In this document: piece after piece, positions 48,657 to 58,780 of the stretch
How positions within the stretch are numbered: the first letter of the stretch is position 1
How the letters are laid out: each line of letters starts with the position of its first letter
Source of the DNA: JALJPB01 sp034111045
GTDB lineage: Bacteria; Pseudomonadota; Gammaproteobacteria; Enterobacterales; Alteromonadaceae
DNA: 64,000 bases
Direction of reading: 5' to 3'
NCBI GenBank assembly: GCA_034111045.1
Contig: JAWUYA010000072.1
Location: 8,372-72,371 of the forward strand
Notes under the pieces: model-generated
Databases searched by the model: none
The model's input: the letters and a program-made list of their open reading frames with translations, nothing else
Told to the model about the DNA's origin: nothing
Made by a program: the position numbers and the translations under genes

Positions 48657-49142
48657 ATGATGAAATTTAACATTAATGTTATCGCCCTTGTATCGGTAAT
48701 TTTTACCAGTTTTAGTGGTATAGCTGCTACCACTGATACTGTTGTGATCACAGCTACCGTGCAACCTATAATGTCAATTGGAATTGCTGGTGGCACTCCA
48801 AGCTTTAATATTACCCCTGAGACAGCTATTACCGATCAAAATTTGGGTACCATCACCATCAACTCGAATATTGCTAATGGTTATGATGTTACCTTGACAG
48901 CTGCAAACTCAGCAGGGCTGAGAAATAGTGCTCCCGATGAAACTATTGCTTATACAGTCAAATACCAAGGTGGCAGTGCTATCACATTATCCACAAGTGC
49001 AACTAATGTTGAAAACGTAACCACACAAACGGTCGGAGCTGAAGGAAGGTCATTAACTCTTAGCATAACGGGGCTTGAGAGTAAGGGGAGATCGGCAGAA
49101 GCATTTACCGATACAATTACAATAGCTATTATAACCAAATAG
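48657..49142 (+). CDS. Putative pilus subunit 1 (DUF4402-like)
   Basis: 161-residue exported protein with signal peptide (cleavage near SGIAA, residue 24). A beta-rich mature part with FNITPETA, LGTITINSN and a C-terminal beta strand (DTITIAIIT), as in secreted fimbrial subunits of alternative chaperone-usher systems. No cysteine pair. It shares a repeated motif order with the gene at 52563, so the two are paralogues. GAAGGA precedes the start. First gene of the pilus locus. Confidence 0.7.
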   Translation: MMKFNINVIALVSVIFTSFSGIAATTDTVVITATVQPIMSIGIAGGTPSFNITPETAITDQNLGTITINSNIANGYDVTLTAANSAGLRNSAPDETIAYTVKYQGGSAITLSTSATNVENVTTQTVGAEGRSLTLSITGLESKGRSAEAFTDTITIAIITK

Positions 49143-49236
49143 CTGATAAGTTAATAATACATATCATAGACTCGCTGCTCTAAGAAAATCGATCTCTATT
49201 TAATTAATACAGTGATGCGAGTCATAGAGGAAGTCA

Positions 49237-50055
49237 ATGCGGACATACCATCAGTTGTTATCACAATCAAAAACATCTGTTATTGATATTTTATTTGGCT
49301 TGATATTTACCATATTATTAACGTCCTCTAAGGTACATGCAGGCATAAGCGTTAGTCCGCTTTCTGCAACATTAAACCTTAAAGATGGGCGAACTCATCT
49401 ACTAACAGTAAGTAACACTAATCCAAGCCAGCCGGTAGCTATAAGAGTTAAGGCACTCGCTTGGCAACTCGATCAACAAGGCAAAGATATTCGTCGCCCC
49501 ACCAATGATTTAGTTTTTTTCCCAATGCAGTTTATTTTACCTGGGGGAGCTAGACGTGCCATTAGAATTGGCCCACGAGATCATATTGCTCCAGCGCTTG
49601 AGCTAAGTTACCGCGTGATGGTGCAAGAAGTACCCGTTGATTTACAAGGTAAAAACCAAGTTCATACAGGTGTCAAGCTTATCACATCTTATGCAACGGC
49701 TTTTTATATTGCACCAAATAAACCCCAGTCAAAACTGGCTATTACAAAAACAACAGTAAACCAAAAACAGCTTAATTTCACCCTGATAAATAGCGGTAAT
49801 GCTCATACTCACCTGCGAAAATTATCAATAATGATATTACAAGGTGATCTGGAATATCTCATTGATGACCCTCAAGCATTAAAAAGCATATATAACGAAA
49901 ATCTGCTGTCGAAGGCACAACGACATTTTACATATTTTTGGCCTGAGGCTTTACGTAAATCTATTGATATGCAAGCACCAATGGTATTAACATTAACAGT
50001 TAACTGCGAGTCTTGCGGAGGTATACCTACCGTTCTTAATGCTAATATTCCTTAG
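49237..50055 (+). CDS. Periplasmic pilus chaperone (PapD-like)
   Basis: 272 residues. Signal peptide to about residue 36 (SSKVHA), then an immunoglobulin-like PapD_N domain: SPLSATLNLKDGRTHLLTVSN, LVFFPMQFILPGGARRAIRIG (the G1-like subunit-binding edge) and LSYRVMVQEVP. It captures pilin subunits after Sec export. AGAGGAAG is a strong ribosome-binding site. It overlaps the usher frame by 17 bases. Confidence 0.85.
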   Translation: MRTYHQLLSQSKTSVIDILFGLIFTILLTSSKVHAGISVSPLSATLNLKDGRTHLLTVSNTNPSQPVAIRVKALAWQLDQQGKDIRRPTNDLVFFPMQFILPGGARRAIRIGPRDHIAPALELSYRVMVQEVPVDLQGKNQVHTGVKLITSYATAFYIAPNKPQSKLAITKTTVNQKQLNFTLINSGNAHTHLRKLSIMILQGDLEYLIDDPQALKSIYNENLLSKAQRHFTYFWPEALRKSIDMQAPMVLTLTVNCESCGGIPTVLNANIP

Positions 50056-52555
50056 TTATAGGCACTCATTAATGGTATTACCTAGACACCGCCCCTTTAT
50101 TTCATTATTAAGTCGATTATTGCTGTTATCGATAATATTGCCAGAATATGCTAATGCCATACAAACGATGCCTGTTGATACTAGCGAGAACAAACCAACA
50201 AAAAATCATGCTTTATGGCATAAATTCAATCGTCCAGTTGATACAAGGCCAGCCAGCCAGGAAGTCATCGTTCCCATATATATCAATGGACAATTACTAG
50301 GGGAAATTCATGCCATCATTGCTGACAATCCGACACACAGTACTATTATCCTTGAGACGTTAAATAAATTCCTTACTCCCTTTATGACTGCCCGTCTATC
50401 GAGACAAATAAAAACACGTTCAATGCATTCAAAAACAATAAATTTCAAAGAGTTATCTGATATTGGCTTGCAACTAACATTTGATGCCGAGAATATTATA
50501 TTACGTGTTAGCTTAGATCCTATTATCCGCAAGCCCCAACGATATAATCTACACACGCATCAACAACAACAAGAAAGCACTAATACCACTCCCAATGCTA
50601 AGGTTAGTGGTGCGTTAGATTATTTTATCTCCGGCGGCTGGATTAATGATAAAAAACAGCCGGTTAAAGTAGAATTCGATGGCCATATCAATATCAAGAG
50701 CTGGGTGTTGCAAAACCGTCATAGTTATCTAACAGATCAAAGAAATCATTGGCAACGCCGTCAGACTTTATTAACACACGATTGGCCAGATAAATTGACT
50801 AGACTAAGTGTTGGCGATTTAAATCCTCCAAGAGTCGGTTTTATGGGCAGTCGCCAAGTTTCAGGGTTATCATATGGCACATTATTCGAATTACAGCCTC
50901 AATTAGTTAATTACCCCATTTCCGAAGAAGATTTTTATCTTGAGCAAGACGCCAGAGTAGAGGTTTTTATCGACAATCAACTCATTAGTAGACGCAATTT
51001 AACTGCAGGGCGGCATAATATTTATGATCTTCCACTCATTGATGGCGTCAACCAAGTAGAACTAAAGATCACTGACGCGCTAGGTCGTCAACAAACGTTA
51101 CGTTTTTTCGAAACACAAGACCAAAGATTATTGCTTCCAGGTCTGAGCAAATATTCTATATCATTTGGAGTACCCAGAAGTACTGGAAATCAAGGCATAG
51201 AATATAATAATGACAACCCTATGCTATCAGCATTTTATCGTTATGGTTGGTATGAAGATATTACCGTAGGTAGTTGGTTAGAATTGAGTAAAGATATACT
51301 GGGGCTAGGAATAACCGGTATAAGTAATCAAGTCTATGGTGCTTTAACCGGCGAATTTGCCCTGAGCAACAGTAATGGTTTAGTAGGTCAAGCCATTCGC
51401 TTAGGCTATCGCTATCGAACGCGACAATGGACCTTTGATACCGAATGGAGTTGGCAAGATGCAGATTTTGCCACACTTGGCCAAACTCCAGAAGCGAAGA
51501 ATCCACATAATAATGTACGTTTTGGCATAACCTTACCTAAAATAGGTCAATGGTCGAGCAACATCTCCATTAGTCATAGCAGACAATGGCAAGGTAATAA
51601 TAAATCGTCTAAACGGTTAACCTTTAGCCGAACCTTTGCGAAAGACTGGCGTTTGTCGGTAAATATTTCCCATTTTAATGCCCTGTCAGAGCAAGAGTCT
51701 TTCATGGGTTTGCAGTTTTATTGGAATCCTATGGGTAGCAGACATCAAGCTAATGGTAGCTATAGCAGCAATAAAAAAGGCAGTAGTGCTGATTATAGTT
51801 ACCGCCGTGAGGGTGAATTAGGCATGGATTTTAGGGCCGGATTACAAGATAACATTAGTGAAAACCAACAACGAGCTGACATCAATTATGTTTCTCCAAA
51901 AGTAACCAGTAGAGTAAGCTTCAACCACGAAAGGTCGTCAACAGCTATTTCCAAAAACACACAGAGATTTACATTGGGCTCTGCCGTTGCCTTTGCCGAT
52001 GGTCACTGGGCGACAAGCCGACCATTACGTGGCCAACCTTTTGCTATATTTTCTGGCAAGTCTAACCTGTTAAATACCAAAATTGGCATCACTCGTGGCG
52101 GAGGGATAACGCCAACGGCTTTCTTAAATGGAGCAGAAAATACGAGCATAATGCCAGGCCTTAGTGCTTACTACGCTAACCAACTCAATCTTGACCTTCA
52201 AGATGTTCCAATGGAAATGCAAATACGCCAAGAACAATTCAATGTAAAACCAGCATACCGCAGTGCGGTAGTGCTTGAAGTAGGTGCAGAAGGAGGCGTT
52301 TATGTAACAACAACCTTACTCGGCCCCTTAGGTCAGCCTATAATCCATAAAGTTGTCAACATACTGCCAATGTCTGGCGTATCCCCTATATTATCTTTTA
52401 CCGACGAAGCAGGTTTAACCCTAATAGAAGGATTAGCCGCAGGTAATTATGATATTTTGGTGCCTGGCACGATAGATTTAACAGCAACATTCTCGATACC
52501 TGAAGGCATTCAAGGCAGGCTGTCGCTAAGCCCAATAACACTCACCGAAAGGTAA
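50039..52555 (+). CDS. Outer-membrane pilus usher
   Basis: 838 residues. The start may be the ATG at 50039 or, more likely for a clean signal peptide, the ATG at 50072 (MVLPRHRP ... PEYANA). The family features are the plug and barrel region with LSVGDLNPPRVGFMGSRQVSG, RVEVFIDNQLISRRNLTAGR and IYDLPLIDGVNQVELKI. The C-terminal domain is carboxypeptidase-like (GPLGQPIIHKV ... GLAAGNYDILVPG). It threads subunits through the outer membrane. Confidence 0.88.
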   Translation: MLIFLSYRHSLMVLPRHRPFISLLSRLLLLSIILPEYANAIQTMPVDTSENKPTKNHALWHKFNRPVDTRPASQEVIVPIYINGQLLGEIHAIIADNPTHSTIILETLNKFLTPFMTARLSRQIKTRSMHSKTINFKELSDIGLQLTFDAENIILRVSLDPIIRKPQRYNLHTHQQQQESTNTTPNAKVSGALDYFISGGWINDKKQPVKVEFDGHINIKSWVLQNRHSYLTDQRNHWQRRQTLLTHDWPDKLTRLSVGDLNPPRVGFMGSRQVSGLSYGTLFELQPQLVNYPISEEDFYLEQDARVEVFIDNQLISRRNLTAGRHNIYDLPLIDGVNQVELKITDALGRQQTLRFFETQDQRLLLPGLSKYSISFGVPRSTGNQGIEYNNDNPMLSAFYRYGWYEDITVGSWLELSKDILGLGITGISNQVYGALTGEFALSNSNGLVGQAIRLGYRYRTRQWTFDTEWSWQDADFATLGQTPEAKNPHNNVRFGITLPKIGQWSSNISISHSRQWQGNNKSSKRLTFSRTFAKDWRLSVNISHFNALSEQESFMGLQFYWNPMGSRHQANGSYSSNKKGSSADYSYRREGELGMDFRAGLQDNISENQQRADINYVSPKVTSRVSFNHERSSTAISKNTQRFTLGSAVAFADGHWATSRPLRGQPFAIFSGKSNLLNTKIGITRGGGITPTAFLNGAENTSIMPGLSAYYANQLNLDLQDVPMEMQIRQEQFNVKPAYRSAVVLEVGAEGGVYVTTTLLGPLGQPIIHKVVNILPMSGVSPILSFTDEAGLTLIEGLAAGNYDILVPGTIDLTATFSIPEGIQGRLSLSPITLTER

Positions 52556-52562
52556 AATACAA

Positions 52563-53006
52563 ATGATAATTACCCATTCTAATTTGCGTCCACTATTGTT
52601 TATACTACCTGTTTTTTTGTTATGTTTAGTTATATCTCCTTTGGCTTTGGCATCAGTCAATGTCAGTATATCGTCAGCAGGTGGTTTCAATATTACGCCT
52701 AACGATGCCTTAATTAACCAAGCTGTTGGTACTATTACTATTAACGCCGATGAAAATTATAACCTTACATTAAAAGATGATAGCAACGGATTATTGGTAA
52801 ACGGCAGCAATAATATGGCTTATACCGTAAGTTACAATAGTGCTGCTAATATTACCCTATCAACCAATCCAATCAGTGTCGAAACAGGCACTAATGTCAC
52901 TGGAGGTAGTCGCTCCTTGTCAGTATCTATTTCAGCAGCAGCCAGTAAAGGAGTTCCAGCAGGAGCATACAGCGCTAATGTTATTGTTGAAATACTTGCC
53001 CAATAA
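52563..53006 (+). CDS. Putative pilus subunit 2 (DUF4402-like)
   Basis: 147-residue exported protein, signal peptide to about residue 31 (SPLALA). It matches subunit 1 in motif order: FNITPNDA, VGTITINAD, YTVSYNSAANITLST, SLSVSI, SKGVPA. Seven bases after the usher stop, so it is the last gene of the operon. It may be the tip or the minor subunit; neither paralogue has an obvious adhesin domain. Confidence 0.7.
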   Translation: MIITHSNLRPLLFILPVFLLCLVISPLALASVNVSISSAGGFNITPNDALINQAVGTITINADENYNLTLKDDSNGLLVNGSNNMAYTVSYNSAANITLSTNPISVETGTNVTGGSRSLSVSISAAASKGVPAGAYSANVIVEILAQ

Positions 53007-53355
53007 TCTATCGATAACCGATTAACGCTACTTTAAATCCCCCACGACTAATTATTATCGATGTTCAAACGTTAGCTTATAGTTTTGGGGCATATCTTAT
53101 TACTACGTTTACCACTCTTTAGGTTTTTTATAACAGCTTTTAATGTGTCCATTTTCACTATTTTTGTTAAATTAAATTGATTGACTAAACCTTTTGAGCT
53201 AATCATCATTAAACTAATTAAGAAACTAATATCCTAAATAGCCTATGGTGTTCCCTACTCTCATTATTTTCAAGGATATCTAAGATTGTAAACAAACCGT
53301 AATACTTGAGTTATATTTATAAAGCGATTAACATTAAAACAATAACTATTAGTCG
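53007..53355. other. Spacer between pilus and cyanophycin loci
   Basis: About 350 AT-rich bases without a coding frame. A promoter for the following operon lies at its end. Confidence 0.5.
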
Positions 53356-53385
53356 TTGAATGCAAAATAATGACTATGTTATACT
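53356..53385 (+). promoter_or_regulatory. Probable sigma-70 promoter of iadA-cphB
   Basis: TTGAAT (53356-53361), an 18-base spacer and TATACT (53380-53385) fit a housekeeping promoter about 95 bases before the iadA start. Confidence 0.45.
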
Positions 53386-53479
53386 CCTTGTTAATACATG
53401 TATGAAAAAAATAAAATCTTTATAAGATTCTATTTCTTATCTACCCAAACTACCCTCTGTAAAGCTCACTATAAATTTT

Positions 53480-54646
53480 ATGATGTCACTTTTAAAAAAT
53501 GTCAACCTTTATGCTCCTCAGCCTATGGGGCAAAAAGATGTACTTATTGTTGGCGGAAAAATAGCTAAAATACTCACCTGTTCTGAACGTCATCAAATAC
53601 CGGGAGATTGGCCCGTTGAAATTATTGATTTTAATGGCGCTACATTAATTCCAGGTTTTATTGATAGTCATGCCCATATTACTGGCGGTGGTGGCGAAGC
53701 AGGTTTTTCTACTCAAGTACCTCCCGTACCGTTAACAGATTTTACCCACGCAGGCGTTACTACTGTCGTTGGACTTTTAGGCACTGACGATACTACCCGT
53801 AGTATTGAAAGTTTAGTCAGCCGTGTTTATGGCTTGCGAGAAGAAGGTTTGTCAGCGTATTGTTGGACAGGCGGATATCATTATCCATTAACAACATTGA
53901 CCGGTACGGCAAAAAAAGATATTACTTTTTTAGAGCCCGTGATCGGCATTGGTGAATTTGCCATTAGCGATCACCGCTCAAGCCAACCAACATTTGAAGA
54001 AGTAATAAAGCTGGCGAGTGAAGCCCATGTTGCTGGTTTACTTACCGGAAAAGCTGGCATTATTCATTTTCATTTGGGTGATGGTGACCGTAAATTACAA
54101 TTGATAGAGCGAGCGATTAGTGAAACTGAAATTCCAGCCCGGGTATTTAACCCAACACACGTCAATAGAAATAAACCTTTATTTGAAGACAGTTGTCAAT
54201 TATTAACACTAGGCTGCTATATCGACATAACAGCCTTTCCAAAAGGAACCGCTGACCCAGGCCTTGAAGCATACGACGCTATCGCCATTGCCGTAGAAAA
54301 TAAACTAGCTTTAGAAAAAATTACAGTTAGCTCAGACGGAGGAGGATGCTTACCTTGCTTTGATGGCCAAGGCGAGCTCCTACATATGGATTTTGGCCGA
54401 GCCAGTACATTACTAGAAACGTTACAAGAAACGTTGAATTTAGGCATAGCACTGGAAAAAGTACTGCCGATGTTCACCCAGAACGTAGCCAACCTTTTGC
54501 GTTTTAAAACAAAAGGTCAAATAGCCGCTAATTTCGACGCAGATTTGGTGGTACTAAACAAACAATTTGAAATCACTGATGTTATGGCCAAAGGTGTTTG
54601 GCATAAACGCGATAACCAAACAGTGATTTGTGGAACTTTTGAATAG
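53480..54646 (+). CDS. iadA: Isoaspartyl (beta-aspartyl) dipeptidase
   Basis: Zinc-dependent amidohydrolase, 388 residues (E. coli IadA 390). DSHAHITGGGGEAGF gives the HxH metal ligands, HFHLGDG and FNPTHVNR the later histidines, and SSDGGGCLPCFD the catalytic aspartate. It splits beta-Asp-Arg dipeptides, the product of cyanophycinase, and it sits directly before cphB: the last step of cyanophycin use, giving free Asp and Arg. ATG ATG at the start; the second is a possible start as well. Confidence 0.93.
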   Translation: MMSLLKNVNLYAPQPMGQKDVLIVGGKIAKILTCSERHQIPGDWPVEIIDFNGATLIPGFIDSHAHITGGGGEAGFSTQVPPVPLTDFTHAGVTTVVGLLGTDDTTRSIESLVSRVYGLREEGLSAYCWTGGYHYPLTTLTGTAKKDITFLEPVIGIGEFAISDHRSSQPTFEEVIKLASEAHVAGLLTGKAGIIHFHLGDGDRKLQLIERAISETEIPARVFNPTHVNRNKPLFEDSCQLLTLGCYIDITAFPKGTADPGLEAYDAIAIAVENKLALEKITVSSDGGGCLPCFDGQGELLHMDFGRASTLLETLQETLNLGIALEKVLPMFTQNVANLLRFKTKGQIAANFDADLVVLNKQFEITDVMAKGVWHKRDNQTVICGTFE

Positions 54647-54654
54647 AGGTAAAT

Positions 54655-55476
54655 ATGTGTCCAGCTAAAACGGTTAATGGTCAACAACGTGGTTTTGTTA
54701 TTCCTATTGGTGGAGCAGAAGAGCGTATTGACGATCCAATAATTTTACAACGTTTCGTTGAATTATGTGGCGGTGATAATGCTAATATCGTTATTATTCC
54801 TACCGCCTCACAACTTGAAGAAACAGGTCCTAATTATGAAAAAACATTTTCAGATTTAGGCGCAAAAGTCGCTTTATCTCTTAATATAAATACAAGAGAA
54901 GATGCGCAACGTACAGATTATATTGAGATTTTAGAAAATGCGACGGGTATTTTTATGACCGGTGGTAACCAACTTCGCTTATCTACCATTATCGGTGGCA
55001 CCGCTGTGGCACAAAGTATTCGACGATTAAATGCTGTAGGGGTGCATGTTGCCGGTACCTCGGCTGGTGCGGCGATCATGCCTGAACATATGATTGCTGG
55101 TGGCGCTACAGGCGCACTACCAAACGAACAAGGCGTTACTTTTGCACCGGGTTTGGGGCTATTAAGTAAGGTTATATTAGATCAACCCTTTAGCCAACGT
55201 AACCGCTTAGGTCGATTGCTGTCAGCTGTTTCTTATAATCCTTTTGCCTCAGGCTTAGGTATTTGTGAAAACACCGCTGCATTTATTGGCCCCGACAGTG
55301 TATTAGAAGTTGTTGGCAATGGTAGCATTACTGTTGTTGACCCTTCTGAACTTCAACACAGTTCAATGGCTGAAGCGCGCCGTGGTGACTCTATTACATT
55401 AATAGGTATAAAATTACACATGTTAGCTCAAGGCGCTAAGTATTGTTTAAATACCCGAGTTGCTTCACCAAAATAA
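54655..55476 (+). CDS. cphB: Cyanophycinase
   Basis: Peptidase S51 serine exopeptidase, 273 residues, that releases beta-Asp-Arg dipeptides from cyanophycin. The nucleophile S136 lies in GTSAGAAIMPEHMI; FVIPIGGAEERIDD and IFMTGGNQLRLS are typical. No signal peptide, so it works on intracellular granules. Eight bases after iadA, with GAGGT before the ATG. A terminator follows. Confidence 0.94.
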   Translation: MCPAKTVNGQQRGFVIPIGGAEERIDDPIILQRFVELCGGDNANIVIIPTASQLEETGPNYEKTFSDLGAKVALSLNINTREDAQRTDYIEILENATGIFMTGGNQLRLSTIIGGTAVAQSIRRLNAVGVHVAGTSAGAAIMPEHMIAGGATGALPNEQGVTFAPGLGLLSKVILDQPFSQRNRLGRLLSAVSYNPFASGLGICENTAAFIGPDSVLEVVGNGSITVVDPSELQHSSMAEARRGDSITLIGIKLHMLAQGAKYCLNTRVASPK

Positions 55477-55514
55477 CTAAAGTTAATAAAATAACCCATT
55501 GTTTTCATTATACT

Positions 55515-55547
55515 AAAAACCAATATGGCAACGTCATCTTGGTTTTT
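55515..55547 (+). terminator. Terminator after cphB
   Basis: AAAAACCAA pairs with TTGGTTTTT, with an inner ATG/CAT pairing, and the stem runs into a ten-base T-run. It ends the iadA-cphB transcript before the cphA spacer. Confidence 0.75.
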
Positions 55548-55960
55548 TTTTAGCCCCACCTTAATGTTTAATTTTCCCTTATAAAAGAAGTTGAACATTA
55601 TTGTTTTGCATTTTAAAAAAGTCGTGGTATCTTTTTTAATACTTTTAAGTTTTATCAGCATATAAGTCGTATTTTTCTTATATGAATAACATCAACTTAG
55701 AATAAAGAATATATGTGTAATGTGTTGATAAATAGTCAATGAAACCCAGTCTATACACTTTTAGCCTTATTTATTGAATACGTCTTCAATTTTGGCTTTT
55801 TATTGTACTGGTTTACAACTAATTTCATCTTAAGTGCTCCTTGCAAAACTTTATATTCAATAAGTTGATGAACTTAAACAACGTATTTTCTAAGGAACAA
55901 GCATTTATTGGATAAATGCAATTAGAATTAATAATAAATTACAAATAGTTAGGATGTATA
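55548..55960. other. Leader region of cphA
   Basis: About 410 bases without a gene, AT-rich, holding the putative ARG box described separately. TTAGGATGTATA precedes the cphA ATG. Confidence 0.5.
55773..55790. promoter_or_regulatory. Candidate ARG box (ArgR site) upstream of cphA
   Basis: ATTGAATACGTCTTCAAT is a perfect 6+6 palindrome and fits the ArgR consensus WNTGAATWWWWATTCANW with one mismatch in the conserved halves and two in the spacer. E. coli sites come in pairs; only a weak second box (91-108 of the same block) is visible. Arginine control of an arginine-polymer synthetase would make sense. Confidence 0.4.
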
Positions 55961-58780
55961 ATGAAAATACTATCAAGCAATGTTTATGTTGGGCCGAACG
56001 TTTACGCTCACTTCCCTGTTATTCGTCATGTAGTAGATATTGGCATTCTAGAACAATACCCCTCGGTTAAATTAGGTAATGACTTTATTAATGGTTTAAT
56101 CGCTAAGTTACCCGGCCTTCAAGAGCATGGTTGTTCGTATGGCACTGAAGGCGGCTTTATTCGTCGATTAAAAGAAGACGAAGGCACATGGATCGCTCAT
56201 ATATGGGAACATATTACCCTTGAATTGCAATGTATGGCCGGCACAGAAGTCACCTTCGGTAAAACCCGTGGTAATGGCGAAAAATGTCAATACAACATGG
56301 TCTTTCAATATAAACAACGTGATGTTGGCTTGGCGGCAGCTGAACTTGCGCGTTATTTACTTATTTCATTAATATCTGAAAATATTCAACAGCAATTAGA
56401 AACAAAATTAGAAGATGACTTTGATTTTGATGAAGAGCTTTCAACCTTTATTCGGTTTGCTCAACGTAAAGAATTTGGTCCAAGTACACAATCATTAGTC
56501 AGTGCGGCCGAAGAAAGAAATATTCCTTGGTTACGTTTAAATAAATACAGCCTAGTACAATTTGGACATGGCAAATATCAACAACGTATTCAAGCAACAA
56601 TTACCAGTGAAACAAAACACATAGCGGTTGAAATATCGTGTGATAAAGAAGACACCCATAACTTATTAAATGATCTAGGTTTACCTGTACCACAACAGCG
56701 CATGGTTTATTCTGCACGAGAGGCTATACGAGCGGCAAAGCGTATTGGCTTCCCTGTAGTATTAAAACCGTTAAATGCCAATCACGGACGTGGAGTTTCT
56801 ATTGATCTAACGACCGAAGAACAAATTACTACCGCATTTACTTTTGCCCGTGAGCATGGCACTAGCCGAGCGGTTTTAGTTGAATCATTTTTAACGGGTT
56901 TAGATCATCGCATGTTAGTGGTTAACGGCGAATTAGTTGCGGTAGCAAAACGTGTCCCCGGCCATGTTATTGGTGACGGTGATAAAACCATTATACAATT
57001 AATTGACCAAATTAACGAAGACCCCCGTCGCGGTGTGGGTCATGAAAAAGTATTAACACAACTAGAATTAGACCCTCAAGCAAAACGATTACTGGAAGAG
57101 TCAAACTATACCCCTGAAACGATTTTGGAAAAAGACGCGTTATTTTATTTACGCTCAACAGCAAATTTATCAACAGGGGGTACTGCCATTGATATGACCG
57201 ACATAGTGCATCCCGATAATAAAGTGATGGCAGAACGAGCTATTCAAGCGGTTGGATTGGACATAGGCGGTGTTGACTTTTTAACGGCTGACATCACCCG
57301 CTCTTACAAAGACATTGGCGGCGGTATTGTTGAAGTAAACGCGGCTCCGGGTTTTAGAATGCACGTTGCACCAAGTGAAGGTAAACCACGTGATGTGGCA
57401 GGAAAAGTTATTGATATGCTATTCCCGCCCTCTTCTCAAAATCATATTCCTATTGCAGGTATTACCGGAACTAATGGTAAAACCACCACATCACGCATAT
57501 TGTCACATATATTAAAAACCGCAGGTCATGTAGTTGGCATGACCTCAACAGACGGTGTCTATGTTGATGGTCACTTATCGGTCAAAGGTGATATGACAGG
57601 TCCGGTGGCATCACAAATTGTATTACGTGATCCCTCAGTAGATATTGCGGTATTAGAAACAGCACGTGGCGGTATTGCTCGTTCTGGATTAGGTTATTTT
57701 GAAAGTGATGTCGCTGCATGTATTAACGTTCAAGAAGATCATTTAGGACTTCGTGGCATCGACACACTTGACCAACTTGCCGAAATTAAACGTATTGTTG
57801 TTGAAGTGGCAAAAGACACAGTGGTACTTAACGCTGATGATGACCAATGTTTAAAAATGGCCGACCACACCAAAGCTAAACACCTTTGTTATGTCACCAT
57901 GAATGCCGGACATGGTTTAGTGCGTGAACATATCCGTGCTGGAGGAAGAGCCGTTGTATTAGAGAAAAGTATTAACGGTGAAATGATCACTATCTTTGAT
58001 AATGGTGCTCATATTCCATTGCTTTGGACGCATTTAATTCCGGCAACACTTGAAGGTAAAGCGACACATAACGTACAAAATGCAATGTTTGCTGCCGCCA
58101 TGGCTTACAGCTTAGGTAAATCCCTTGATCATATCCAACAGGGTTTGAGAACCTTTAATACCACTTTCTTCCAAGCTCCGGGCAGGATGAACGTATTTGA
58201 CGAACATCCCTTTAGAGTTATTCTAGATTATGCCCATAATGCCGATGGTGTTCGGTACATGAGTGAGCTTGCCACTAAACTAGAAGTGCATGGTAAACGT
58301 ATAGCAATATTGGCTGGACCTGGTGATAGAAGAGATATAGATATTGTAAACATCGCCAAAGCCGCCGCCGGACATTTCGATATCTATATTTGTAAAGCTG
58401 ACGATAACCGTCGTGGCCGTGGTTTTGATGAAGTTCCACAAAAAATAGCGCAAACTCTTCGTGAACAAGGTATTAAAGAAGACAATATTTTAGTGATCCC
58501 CAGTGAAGTAGCAGCAATAGAAAAAGGCCTAAGCATTGCTGAACAAGATGACTTGCTTATTGTCTTTGGTGACGCTATTACTCGCTGTTGGAAACAAATC
58601 ATTCACTTTAATGGTAACAATTGTGATCCCGATAACCCCACAGCAAAACCGATAAAATCAGAAATATCATTACTTGAAACTCATCAACCCGATCCTTTTG
58701 TATTAGCGTCAGGTATGAAAATTGTTAAAGACGACCGTGGTGTTCGTCTAGTCTCAGAACATGATGAAGAAAGTGATTAA
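55961..58780 (+). CDS. cphA: Cyanophycin synthetase
   Basis: Polymerises Asp and Arg into cyanophycin with ATP. 939 residues, slightly longer than the typical 870-900. Three parts: an N-terminal domain (about 1-160), an ATP-grasp domain for Asp addition (DLGLPVPQQ ... VLKPLNANHGRGVSI), and a Mur-ligase-like domain for Arg addition with P-loop GTNGKTTT at residues 503-510, LETARGGIARSGLG and the C-terminal ILDYAHNADGV. All key motifs are intact. It ends in TAAATG joined to the next gene. Confidence 0.95.
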   Translation: MKILSSNVYVGPNVYAHFPVIRHVVDIGILEQYPSVKLGNDFINGLIAKLPGLQEHGCSYGTEGGFIRRLKEDEGTWIAHIWEHITLELQCMAGTEVTFGKTRGNGEKCQYNMVFQYKQRDVGLAAAELARYLLISLISENIQQQLETKLEDDFDFDEELSTFIRFAQRKEFGPSTQSLVSAAEERNIPWLRLNKYSLVQFGHGKYQQRIQATITSETKHIAVEISCDKEDTHNLLNDLGLPVPQQRMVYSAREAIRAAKRIGFPVVLKPLNANHGRGVSIDLTTEEQITTAFTFAREHGTSRAVLVESFLTGLDHRMLVVNGELVAVAKRVPGHVIGDGDKTIIQLIDQINEDPRRGVGHEKVLTQLELDPQAKRLLEESNYTPETILEKDALFYLRSTANLSTGGTAIDMTDIVHPDNKVMAERAIQAVGLDIGGVDFLTADITRSYKDIGGGIVEVNAAPGFRMHVAPSEGKPRDVAGKVIDMLFPPSSQNHIPIAGITGTNGKTTTSRILSHILKTAGHVVGMTSTDGVYVDGHLSVKGDMTGPVASQIVLRDPSVDIAVLETARGGIARSGLGYFESDVAACINVQEDHLGLRGIDTLDQLAEIKRIVVEVAKDTVVLNADDDQCLKMADHTKAKHLCYVTMNAGHGLVREHIRAGGRAVVLEKSINGEMITIFDNGAHIPLLWTHLIPATLEGKATHNVQNAMFAAAMAYSLGKSLDHIQQGLRTFNTTFFQAPGRMNVFDEHPFRVILDYAHNADGVRYMSELATKLEVHGKRIAILAGPGDRRDIDIVNIAKAAAGHFDIYICKADDNRRGRGFDEVPQKIAQTLREQGIKEDNILVIPSEVAAIEKGLSIAEQDDLLIVFGDAITRCWKQIIHFNGNNCDPDNPTAKPIKSEISLLETHQPDPFVLASGMKIVKDDRGVRLVSEHDEESD

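Noticed and set aside
53356..53375. ARG box overlapping the iadA promoter (TGAAT half)
   Set aside because: Only one half-site fits; the other half has several mismatches.
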